A stretch of DNA of 39,249 bases from contig CAZVCG010000020.1 in the NCBI GenBank assembly GCA_964626265.1, positions 1 to 39,249 of the forward strand, written 5' to 3'. Origin of the DNA: CAZVCG01 sp964626265. Lineage in GTDB: Bacteria > Pseudomonadota > Alphaproteobacteria > UBA9219. The notes below the pieces were generated by a model. It searched no databases. It was not told the origin of the DNA and saw nothing but the letters and a program-made list of their open reading frames with translations. Shown here piece by piece: positions 24,566 to 32,223 of the stretch. How positions within the stretch are numbered: position 1 is the stretch's first letter; each line of letters starts with the position of its first letter. The position numbers and the translations under genes were made by a program.

Positions 24566-25895
24566 CGACACGATTTTTGCCTTGGCCTCGGCCCCCGGAC
24601 GCGCGGGGGTGGCGGTCATGCGCCTGTCGGGTCCTCAGTCGGGCGCAGCTTTGGACGCCATATGCCGCCCTGCCCCAAGGCCAGCTCCGCGCGTCGCTAC
24701 GCTTCGAAAGCTTGTTCACCCCAAAACAAACGATACGGTCGATCATGCCGTCGCGATCTGGTTCCCCGCGCCGAACAGTTATACGGGCGAAGACGTCGCG
24801 GAACTGCATGTGCACGGCGGCCGCGCCATCTTGAACGATCTCACCGAAATTTTACGCGTCATGCCGGGCTTGCGCGTCGCCGAGCCGGGCGAATTTACGC
24901 GCCGCGCTTTCGAAAACGGCAAGATGGATTTGACCGAAGCCGAAGCCGTCGTCGATTTGGTCGATGCCGAAACGTCAGCGCAGCGTAGGCAGGCGTTGAG
25001 ACAACTCGAAGGCGAGCTTGGTAAGTTGTATCAAGGCTGGGCCTTGCGCCTTAAAAACCGTTTGGCGTTTATCGAGGCCGACATCGATTTCGCCGAGGAC
25101 GACCTGCCCGAGGATCTCGCCAACGTCAGCATGGACGATTTGCGGGATTTGTTAGGCGAGATCGAAAAACACCTTGACGACAAACATCGCGGCGAACGTT
25201 TGCGCGAAGGATTCGTGGTGGCCATTCTGGGGCCGCCGAACGCGGGTAAATCGAGCCTGTTGAACGCCCTCGCGCGCCGCGAAGCCGCGATCGTAACGCC
25301 TGTGCCGGGTACGACGCGCGATATTATCGAAGTGCATCTAGATTTGGGCGGTTATCCCGTGACGCTGGCCGATACGGCGGGATTGCGCGAAAGCCTCGAC
25401 GCCATCGAAAGCGAAGGCGTGCGCCGCGCCCTCGCCCGCGCAGCCCAAGCGGATTTGAAGGTTTTATTGTTTGACGGCGCGAAATGGCCCGAGCTTGACG
25501 CGACGACAAAAGCGCTGGCGGACGAAAACACGCTTTTGGTCGTTAATAAGCTGGATTTGATACCTTCTTCTGCCTCCCCTTGTCCCGTATTCCCCGCTCC
25601 CCTCTTTATTTCGACACAAACGGGCGCGGGCTTGCCGGAGTTATCGAAAAAACTCGTCGACGCCATCGATGAGCGCTTTGCGCTGACGGGACAGCCCTCT
25701 CTCACCCGTGCGCGTCACCGCACGGCCCTGGAAACATGCCGCGATCATTTGCGCCGAGCGTTGGCCGCGCCGGAAGTCGAATTATGCGCCGAAGACGTGC
25801 GCCTCGCCATGCGCGCGCTGGGGCGCATCACGGGCTATGTCGATGTCGAAGACCTGCTCGACGTAATTTTCAGCGAGTTTTGCATCGGGAAGTGA
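24552..25895 (+). CDS. mnmE: tRNA modification GTPase MnmE
   Basis: With MnmG it makes the cmnm5/nm5 group on U34 of certain tRNAs. 447 residues. The N-terminal folate-binding domain (DTIFALASAPGRAGVAVMRLSG; ENGKMDLTEAEAV) is followed by helices and an inserted G domain with GPPNAGKSS at about 227-235, TTRDI, DTAGLRE and NKLD. The C-terminal CIGK (444-447) carries the essential cysteine. Partner mnmG is about 2 kb downstream, separated by the KirBac and unknown genes. It ends exactly where the convergent KirBac stop begins. Confidence 0.97.
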   Translation: MGTDNDTIFALASAPGRAGVAVMRLSGPQSGAALDAICRPAPRPAPRVATLRKLVHPKTNDTVDHAVAIWFPAPNSYTGEDVAELHVHGGRAILNDLTEILRVMPGLRVAEPGEFTRRAFENGKMDLTEAEAVVDLVDAETSAQRRQALRQLEGELGKLYQGWALRLKNRLAFIEADIDFAEDDLPEDLANVSMDDLRDLLGEIEKHLDDKHRGERLREGFVVAILGPPNAGKSSLLNALARREAAIVTPVPGTTRDIIEVHLDLGGYPVTLADTAGLRESLDAIESEGVRRALARAAQADLKVLLFDGAKWPELDATTKALADENTLLVVNKLDLIPSSASPCPVFPAPLFISTQTGAGLPELSKKLVDAIDERFALTGQPSLTRARHRTALETCRDHLRRALAAPEVELCAEDVRLAMRALGRITGYVDVEDLLDVIFSEFCIGK

Positions 25896-26852
25896 TTAGT
25901 GGAACTCGACGTTGTTGGGCAACATTTCCACCGCGTCGAACTTCTCGAAATCGATGATCGGGTGGTTGTTCTCGTCGCGTCCGAACATGCTCAAAAAGCG
26001 GTGATTGAATAAAATTTCTTCGTGGTTGAATGAAAATCGGCCATGCACCGGCTGGCCGTAAACGTCGTCGATTCCCGAAAGCAAAACGACAATTTCCGTT
26101 TCGCTGTCGCGCAGGGATTCCGCAGTTTCGCCCATCAGGGGGCTTAGTTCATCAATGGGATGCCTGACTGTCCACGTCAGATTGAAAAACGACGATGATG
26201 AGCGAAGCAGGCGTAAATCATAAACACGTCGTATAGGTTCGCCCTCCAATGTTTTTTCGTTGCGCGTGAGCGAGACGTGAATCTGCGCCTGAAGGATCTG
26301 GTTGCCGCGGCGGTTGGCTGCGCGGAACATGAGCGTCGGCACGCCTTCATAGGGCGCGACGACGGCGTAATGGCTGAACATCACGCGCGCCGAAGGGCGC
26401 GAAAAACGGCTGAAGATAAGGCCCGAGATCAAGCCGAAACAGGACAGCGCGGCTAACGCTTCAACGGTGACGATGATGTTCGTATAAAGGCTGTCGGGAT
26501 ATATGTGCCCATAACCCATCGTCGAGAGCGTTTGGACGCTGAAGAAAAAAGCGTCTGCGAAACTTCCCGGACGCGCGCCGACGAGGCCTCCGGGCTCGAA
26601 CAAATAAAAAACCGCAAAAACGAGGTTGACGAAAAGGAACATGCCCGCCAAGGCAGCGATCAAGCGCGGCCAGCTTGTGGACAGCAGCCAATGATACAAA
26701 TCGCGCGGGCGGTGATAGTTCAGGCCATGGCGCTTGACGTTGACGCGCCCGTCGCGCGTGATGAATCGGTGCGTTCTTGACTCCGATACAGGCCTATAGG
26801 GGCGGTGCGGCGATCGACGGTCGCGAAACGGGAGCTTGCTGTTGGCAGTCAT
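25896..26852 (-). CDS. Inward-rectifier potassium channel (KirBac family)
   Basis: 318 residues. Outer helix WPRLIAALAGMFLFVNLVFAVFYLFEPG at about 61-88, pore helix and selectivity filter SVQTLSTMGYGHIYP with TMGYG at 111-115, inner helix TNIIVTVEALAALSCFGLISGLIFSRFSRP at about 124-153. The rest is the cytosolic beta-sandwich domain (ARVMFSHYAVVAPYEGVPTLMFRAANRRGNQILQAQIHVSL), as in KirBac1.1 and 3.1. The tetramer passes K+ through the inner membrane. The stop abuts the mnmE stop with no gap. The upstream gene is about 48 bases away on the same strand and may be in one operon. Confidence 0.93.
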   Translation of the reverse strand: MTANSKLPFRDRRSPHRPYRPVSESRTHRFITRDGRVNVKRHGLNYHRPRDLYHWLLSTSWPRLIAALAGMFLFVNLVFAVFYLFEPGGLVGARPGSFADAFFFSVQTLSTMGYGHIYPDSLYTNIIVTVEALAALSCFGLISGLIFSRFSRPSARVMFSHYAVVAPYEGVPTLMFRAANRRGNQILQAQIHVSLTRNEKTLEGEPIRRVYDLRLLRSSSSFFNLTWTVRHPIDELSPLMGETAESLRDSETEIVVLLSGIDDVYGQPVHGRFSFNHEEILFNHRFLSMFGRDENNHPIIDFEKFDAVEMLPNNVEFH

Positions 26853-26900
26853 AGCCGTTCAATGTCGGCCATAACCGTTAAATTTCGCTTTATTGCGGGG

Positions 26901-27597
26901 TCAATCGCCTTGTTTAACGGCTTCGCCCCGGATGATGGGGGTCGAGCTCGGTATGTATGACATGAAGACGGGGGCGCTGATGCCCATGATGCGAGGGGCG
27001 AGCTCTTTCGCCGTGAAGACCGGGGAGGCCGCGCGACAACACATAGAGGCCCGGACGCTCGACGACACGCGCCATTTCAGTGACGGTTTCGAGAATGTCG
27101 TCGGTCAGGCGCAGCGACACGGTTTCGATCTGGTTTTCCGACATCCACGTAAGAAAATACGCCGCGTTGAGCAAGCACGAAAGGTCGTGAAAGATGCGCG
27201 CGATGCGCGAAGCGGTATGTAGAAATTCCTGCGACTCCCAGCCAAAACGCAAGGCTGCGCGCGTCAGAATGTGCATAAAATCGTTGCCGAAATCGACGGC
27301 GTCCGGCTCGAAGGCTGCGTAGGAATTGATCCATCGGTTCAACGGCGTGCGTTTTCTGCCCAGCATGTCGGGCGAAGGATCGACGCGCAGCGGCAGCCAG
27401 TCGAGCGAATCGAGACGATGGTGAATGGCTTTCGTGCCGTATCGCTCTGCGCGGATGTAGGTAAAAGCATATTCTTCGCGGTTTTCGACGCGGCCCGGCG
27501 GGATCATGTCGAACAAATCCGTTTTCTCGTGCAGCAGGTTTTGCTGGACAAGATTAAGATGATCGCGCAATTCGTCTATATGGACAGTTCGCCGCAT
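26901..27597 (-). CDS. Unknown protein, probably frameshifted near its 3' end
   Basis: A protein with no family I recognise (MRRTVHIDELRDHLNLVQQN; RTPLNRWINSYAAFEPDAVDFGNDFM; SRIARIFHDLSCLLNAAYFLTWM). As read straight it has 227 residues and ends at 26914 with an Arg/His/Pro-rich tail typical of a wrong frame. If one base is dropped in the CCCC run at about 27021-27026, the frame continues FTAKELAPRIMGISAPVFM and on to a TGA at 26901, a natural-looking tail giving about 231 residues. The total span of 697 bases fits one extra base. It is likely cytosolic, since I see no membrane segment, and precedes the KirBac gene. The cause may be a sequencing error or a true mutation. Confidence 0.65.
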
Positions 27598-27641
27598 TAA
27601 AAATCCTAAATCAACAACCTCGCCCTAAAGTTCTTTTCAAA

Positions 27642-27657
27642 ATATTCACGTGGAACA
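27642..27657. promoter_or_regulatory. Possible degenerate parS site upstream of mnmG
   Basis: ATATTCACGTGGAACA keeps the CACGTG core and a full right arm GAACA; it matches the typical parS TGTTTCACGTGGAACA at 13 of 16 bases. The left arm is poor. Confidence 0.45.
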
Positions 27658-27817
27658 TACCGGTCCTTACCCCCATGATACCGAAAAGTGATGGGGATAT
27701 GCTTAACGACCATTAATTTATTGATATGGCTTATAAATTATCGAGAAATTTTCGTGCGTTGCCCCCAAATACCCAGTATTTGCTTTCTGCCAGCCGTTTA
27801 TCTATATCCTTCCGGCC

Positions 27818-29713
27818 ATGCAAAGAACGGGCACCTCTTTCGATGTTATTGTCGTAGGCGGCGGACACGCGGGCTGTGAAGCGGCTGCGGCTGCTGCGCG
27901 TATGGGCGCGTCTACGCTTTTGGCTACCCTCAAAATTTCTACGATTGGGGAAATGTCATGTAACCCCGCGATTGGCGGCCTAGGAAAGGGCCAGCTTGTC
28001 AGGGAAATCGACGCTTTGGACGGCGTGATGAGCCGCGTGGCCGACAGGGCAGGAATCCAGTTCCGTTTGTTGAACCGAAGCAAAGGCCCCGCCGTTCGCG
28101 GGCCGCGCTGTCAGGCCGACCGTAAGCTTTACCGTCAGGCGATGCAGGAAGCCTTGCTGAATTACCCCAAACTCACCGTACGCGAAACCTCGGTTGAGAA
28201 ACTGGTCGTTGTTACACGTGAGGGTAGAAAATGCGTGACAGGCATCGTTTGCGCCGATGGAACGGAATACACGGCCAAAACCGTGGTTATGACGACAGGC
28301 ACATTTCTTGACGGCGTATTGCACACGGGTGAACACACGACCCCCGGTGGCCGCGTGAATGAGCCGCCGTCGATAGGCCTTTCGAAGTCGCTCAAGGAAA
28401 TCGGCTTTCCGATGGAGCGCCTGAAGACAGGCACCCCTTGCCGCCTTGATGGACGCACGATTGATTGGTCAGGGCTTGAAGTGCAGCACGGTGACGTGCC
28501 GCCCGTGCCGTTTTCGTTTCTGACCAAGGAAATCACGACGCCGCAAGTGGCTTGTGGCATTACCGCGACGACGCCGGAAACGCACCGCATAATACGTGAA
28601 AATTTGCATCGCGCCCCCATGTATTCGGGCCAAATTAAGAGCATAGGGCCGCGTTATTGCCCGTCTATAGAAGGCAAAATCGTCAACTTTCCGGACAAGC
28701 AAAGGCACCAGATTTTCCTTGAACCGGAAGGGCTTGACGACATAACCGTCTATCCGAACGGAATTTCAACCTCTTTGCCCGCCGACGTTCAGCTGGCGAT
28801 GCTCAAGACCATAAAGGGCCTTGAAAACGCGGTCATGCTGAGGCCCGGATATGCCATCGAATACGACTATTGCGATCCGCGCGAGATGCGCCCTTCCCTT
28901 GAAACAAAGCTGGTCGATAACCTGTTTTTCGCGGGCCAGATCAACGGCACGACAGGCTACGAGGAAGCCGCCGCCCAAGGCCTTATGGCGGGTCTTAACG
29001 CGGCCCTGAAAGCCGCGGGTTCACCCCCCTTCTTTCTGGACCGATCCCAAGCCTACATCGGCGTGATGATCGACGATCTGGTTACGCGCGGCGTTACGGA
29101 GCCTTACCGAATGTTCACCTCGCGCGCCGAATACCGCCTGACGATGCGCGTCGATAACGCCGACCAACGCTTGACGGAGATTGGTATTGCTTTGGGATGT
29201 GTCGGCGCAGAACGTCAGAAGGCCTTTAAAGATAAAATGCAGCGCTTAGAGTCGGCCCGCACACTAATCCGCCAGCTTAGCGACACGCCAAGCCAATTGG
29301 CTATAAAGGGCTTGAAAATCAATCAAGATGGGGTTCGTCGTTCTGCCGCTGATTTATTGGCCTACGCTGACATCTCTTTTGATATGTTGGCGGCTATTTG
29401 GCCAGAACTTAAGGAAATCACCCCTGATATTGTCGAGCAGCTTGAAGTCGAGGGTAAATACACGGGCTATATGGAGCGGCAAGATGCAGATATCCGGGCG
29501 TTCCGTAAGGACGAAGCCCTTAAACTGCCGCCGGATATCGACGTAGACGCTATTGGCAGCCTTTCGACGGAAATTCGCCAAAGGCTTAAACAGGTTAGGC
29601 CAGAAACCCTTGGCGCGGCGGCCCGTATTCCCGGCGTAACTCCTGCAGCAGTGGTCGCTTTGCTTCGTTTTGTTCAAAAAGGCCAGGAAACACGGGTTAA
29701 AAGCCGTGTCTGA
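27818..29713 (+). CDS. mnmG: tRNA uridine-5-carboxymethylaminomethyl synthesis enzyme MnmG (GidA)
   Basis: FAD-dependent partner of MnmE in wobble-U34 modification. 631 residues, the full length of the family. The FAD site VVGGGHAGCEAAAAAARMG is at 12-30; then EMSCNPAIGGLGKGQLVREIDALDG, GTFLDGVLHTGE, the TGTPCRLDGRTIDW Cys region, and GLMAGLNAALKAAG. The C-terminal helical domain (YTGYMERQDADIRAF and PGVTPAAVVALLRF) is complete. It begins the mnmG-rsmG-parA-parB group. rsmG begins within its last codons. Confidence 0.98.
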   Translation: MQRTGTSFDVIVVGGGHAGCEAAAAAARMGASTLLATLKISTIGEMSCNPAIGGLGKGQLVREIDALDGVMSRVADRAGIQFRLLNRSKGPAVRGPRCQADRKLYRQAMQEALLNYPKLTVRETSVEKLVVVTREGRKCVTGIVCADGTEYTAKTVVMTTGTFLDGVLHTGEHTTPGGRVNEPPSIGLSKSLKEIGFPMERLKTGTPCRLDGRTIDWSGLEVQHGDVPPVPFSFLTKEITTPQVACGITATTPETHRIIRENLHRAPMYSGQIKSIGPRYCPSIEGKIVNFPDKQRHQIFLEPEGLDDITVYPNGISTSLPADVQLAMLKTIKGLENAVMLRPGYAIEYDYCDPREMRPSLETKLVDNLFFAGQINGTTGYEEAAAQGLMAGLNAALKAAGSPPFFLDRSQAYIGVMIDDLVTRGVTEPYRMFTSRAEYRLTMRVDNADQRLTEIGIALGCVGAERQKAFKDKMQRLESARTLIRQLSDTPSQLAIKGLKINQDGVRRSAADLLAYADISFDMLAAIWPELKEITPDIVEQLEVEGKYTGYMERQDADIRAFRKDEALKLPPDIDVDAIGSLSTEIRQRLKQVRPETLGAAARIPGVTPAAVVALLRFVQKGQETRVKSRV

Positions 29714-30371
29714 TTCCCAAAACATCGAAAAAACCCAGCTTTTCAGCCATTTTTCAGTTCCACGTGGAACTCGGGAAAAGCTTTTCCGCTATGTCCAGCT
29801 TTTGGAAGAATGGAATGAGCGTATAAACCTAGTGGCCGATAGCTCTTTGCCTCATGTCTGGAGCCGCCATGTTCTCGACTCGGCGCAACTGCTGAACTAT
29901 ATGCCCTCTACGGCGCAAACCTTAGTCGATATGGGGAGCGGGGCAGGGTTCCCGGGGTTGGTGTTGGCTATTATGGGCACACAAAAAGTCCATCTTGTCG
30001 AAAGCATCGGCAAGAAAGCCAACTTCCTGAGACTTGTCATCGACGATTTAGAACTGAAGGCTACGGTCCATCAGGAAAGGGTCGAGTCGCTCAAGGGTTT
30101 GCGTTTCGATGTCGTCACGGCACGCGCATTGAAGGCTTTGCCGGAACTTTTGCGATATGCCAAACCTTTGATGCATAAAGATTCTGTGTGTCTTTTTCTC
30201 AAGGGCCAACAGGCGGAAGCGGAATTGACAGAAGCGCGGAAATATTGGACATTCGCGTGCGAGAAGATCGTTAGCTTGAGCGATTCTTCCGGCTCCGTTC
30301 TAAAAATTTCCGATCTGAAAGCCCTTCGTCCCCATGGACCCAATCACGCAAACCGCAGAAAGCGCGCTTAG
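29706..30371 (+). CDS. rsmG: 16S rRNA (guanine-N7) methyltransferase RsmG (GidB)
   Basis: Methylates G527 of 16S rRNA with SAM. About 221 residues from a GTG at 29706 (VSDSQNIEKTQLFSHFSVPRGTREKLF), which overlaps the mnmG stop; an ATG in the same frame at 29670 would lie inside mnmG. The SAM motif VDMGSGAGFPGLVLAIMG and VHLVESIGKKANFLRLV are conserved, as are EEWNERINLV and FDVVTARALKALPELL. The codons for VPRGT are formed by the parS palindrome at 29756-29771. parA starts 38 bases before its end. Confidence 0.95.
   Translation: MSDSQNIEKTQLFSHFSVPRGTREKLFRYVQLLEEWNERINLVADSSLPHVWSRHVLDSAQLLNYMPSTAQTLVDMGSGAGFPGLVLAIMGTQKVHLVESIGKKANFLRLVIDDLELKATVHQERVESLKGLRFDVVTARALKALPELLRYAKPLMHKDSVCLFLKGQQAEAELTEARKYWTFACEKIVSLSDSSGSVLKISDLKALRPHGPNHANRRKRA
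29756..29771. promoter_or_regulatory. parS: Putative parS site (ParB-binding palindrome) inside rsmG
   Basis: AGTTCCACGTGGAACT is a 16-base perfect palindrome containing GTTCCACGTGGAAC, the alphaproteobacterial parS core. It lies about 0.6 kb before parA and encodes VPRGT of RsmG. A parS within the rsmG start next to parAB is known in other bacteria of this group. Confidence 0.88.
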
Positions 30372-31212
30372 CTCTCTTGAAAGGCCGTGGTGCCGCGTCA
30401 TAGCGGTTGTCAATCAAAAGGGGGGCGTTGGAAAAACAACGACAGCGGTGAACTTGGCGACGGCCATGGCGGCTGTCGGCAAACGTGTGCTGATCGTCGA
30501 TGCCGATCCCCAAGGCAACGCATCGACAGGTTTCGGCATCACGCGCGCCGAGCGTCAAGCCGGATGCTATGAACTGATGTTCGATGGTTTGTCGGTCGAA
30601 CAAACCGCGACGCTGACCCCTATTCCCAATTTATCGATCATTACGTCATCGACGGATTTAGCTGGCGCGGAAATCCAGCTTGTGACTACGGAGCGACGCG
30701 AATACCGAATGCGCGACGCGTTCGAGCGCAGCGCGAAGAATTACGATTTCATTTTGATCGATTGTCCGCCGTCGTTGAACCTGATCACGCTAAACGCGCT
30801 TGTCGCGGCCGATGCGCTGATCGTTCCGTTGCAAGCGGAGTTCTATGCGCTCGAAGGCATGAGCAGCTTGCTGCAAACGATCGAAGCTGTGCGCGCGCGT
30901 TTCAATCCGGCGCTCGAAATACAAGGCGTGGTGTTGACGATGTTCGACAAGCGCAACAGCTTGTCGGAAGCCGTCGCGAACGATGTGCGCGCGTTTTTCG
31001 GCGATCTTGTTTATGAAACCGTCATTCCGCGCAACGTCCGCGTTTCCGAAGCGCCCTCGCACGGCAAGCCCGTGTTGCTGTACGATCTCAAGTGCTCAGG
31101 CAGCCAAGCCTATATGTTGATGGCTGGTGAAGTTCTGCGCCGCGAAGAAAACAAAAAGGCGGATTGGGAAAACAAAATCCGCGAAGCTAAAAGCAGGAGT
31201 CAGGTAGCATGA
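30334..31212 (+). CDS. parA: Chromosome partitioning ATPase ParA
   Basis: A deviant-Walker ATPase that forms the gradient or matrix pulling ParB-parS complexes apart. 292 residues. Walker A KGGVGKTT at 29-36, then VDADPQGNAST (A'), DFILIDCPPSLNLITLNAL (Walker B) and YALEGMSSLLQTIEAVR. ETVIPRNVRVSEAPSHGKPVLLYD near the C-terminus is typical of chromosomal (Soj) type. It overlaps rsmG by 38 bases and shares an ATGA with parB. Confidence 0.97.
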   Translation: MDPITQTAESALSSLERPWCRVIAVVNQKGGVGKTTTAVNLATAMAAVGKRVLIVDADPQGNASTGFGITRAERQAGCYELMFDGLSVEQTATLTPIPNLSIITSSTDLAGAEIQLVTTERREYRMRDAFERSAKNYDFILIDCPPSLNLITLNALVAADALIVPLQAEFYALEGMSSLLQTIEAVRARFNPALEIQGVVLTMFDKRNSLSEAVANDVRAFFGDLVYETVIPRNVRVSEAPSHGKPVLLYDLKCSGSQAYMLMAGEVLRREENKKADWENKIREAKSRSQVA

Positions 31213-32141
31213 GCGCGAAACCCGCAACGAAACCCGCACCGCTAGGCAGAGGCCTTTCCGCGTTGTTCGGCGATGCTGATGCATCGTATCAGCCAAAGCC
31301 GCTGGTTACTCCCGCCGCGCCTGCCGCAACGCCTGTGCCGGAGAAAGCGAAAACCGGCGCGCCGCAGATGATGCCGATCGACTGGATTCAGCCCGGCGCG
31401 TTTCAGCCGCGCCGTCACTTCGACGAAGACGCGATCAAGGGCTTGGCGGATTCGATCCGCGAGCGCGGCGTGGTTCAGCCATTGATGGTGCGTCCCATCG
31501 AAGGCGAAAAAGATTCCTATGAGATCATCGCGGGCGAACGCCGCTGGCGCGCCGCGCAACAAGCCGGCTTGCACGAAGTGCCGATCATCGTGCGCCAATT
31601 GTCGGACCGTGAAGCGCTTGAAATCGGTTTGATCGAAAATGTCCAGCGGCAGGATTTGTCGCCGCTCGAAGAAGCCGAAGGCTACCGCCGCCTGATGGAA
31701 GAGTTTCACCATTCGCAAGACGGCCTCGCCAAGGTCGTCGGCAAAAGCCGCCCGCATATCACGAACATGCTGCGTTTGTTGACGCTGCCCACGTCCGTGA
31801 AACAGATGATCGACAAGGGCCAGTTGACGATGGGCCACGCCCGCGCGCTCATCACGGCGCGAAACCCACTGGGCCTTGCCGAAGAAATCGTGAAAAAGGG
31901 CATGAGCGTGCGTCAGGCCGAAGCCCTCGCCCGCCGCGAGTCCGAAGGCAAGTTTGCTAAAAAACCCAAGGAACCTGTTGCCGCCGACGCCAACGTCATG
32001 GCGCTTGAAAAAGAGTTGGAGCGTGTCGTCGGTCTCAAAGTGAAAATCTCGCCCGACAGTAAACCGGGCACAGGCTCCCTCACCCTCTACTACACGAACC
32101 TCGAACAGCTTGATGGGGTGATTAAGAGGTTGCGGGGGTAA
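31209..32141 (+). CDS. parB: Chromosome partitioning protein ParB
   Basis: CTP-dependent clamp that loads at parS and spreads. 310 residues. A basic N-terminus (RGLSALFGD, the usual ParA-contact region) leads to the ParB/Srx domain with IQPGAFQPRRHF, IRERGVVQPLMVRP and the CTP motif GERRWRAAQQAG (109-115). IENVQRQDLSPLEEAEGYRRL and the helix-turn-helix GLAKVVGKSRPHITNMLRLL (about 163-184) follow, with a C-terminal dimer domain. ATG overlaps the parA stop. A REP-type repeat lies just after its stop. Confidence 0.97.
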   Translation: MSAKPATKPAPLGRGLSALFGDADASYQPKPLVTPAAPAATPVPEKAKTGAPQMMPIDWIQPGAFQPRRHFDEDAIKGLADSIRERGVVQPLMVRPIEGEKDSYEIIAGERRWRAAQQAGLHEVPIIVRQLSDREALEIGLIENVQRQDLSPLEEAEGYRRLMEEFHHSQDGLAKVVGKSRPHITNMLRLLTLPTSVKQMIDKGQLTMGHARALITARNPLGLAEEIVKKGMSVRQAEALARRESEGKFAKKPKEPVAADANVMALEKELERVVGLKVKISPDSKPGTGSLTLYYTNLEQLDGVIKRLRG

Positions 32142-32143
32142 AT

Positions 32144-32205
32144 GGTAGCGCGGGGTTCCATCCCCGCGTCGTACCTTTGGCGCGGCCATGGAAGGCCGCG
32201 CTACC
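32144..32205. repeat. BIME-like pair of inverted REP hairpins
   Basis: A 62-base element with inverted ends GGTAGCGCGG (32144-32153) and CCGCGCTACC (32196-32205). Left unit: GGTAG then hairpin CGCGGGG-TTCCAT-CCCCGCG (32149-32168). Right unit on minus: GGTAG then CGCGGCC-TTCCAT-GGCCGCG (complement of 32181-32205). Both share the GTAG foot and the same loop; stems differ by paired changes. A 12-base spacer joins them. This is the layout of REP/BIME elements moved by RAYT transposases; none is encoded in the window. Confidence 0.8.
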
Positions 32206-32223
32206 AGAAACCAGGACGTATAG

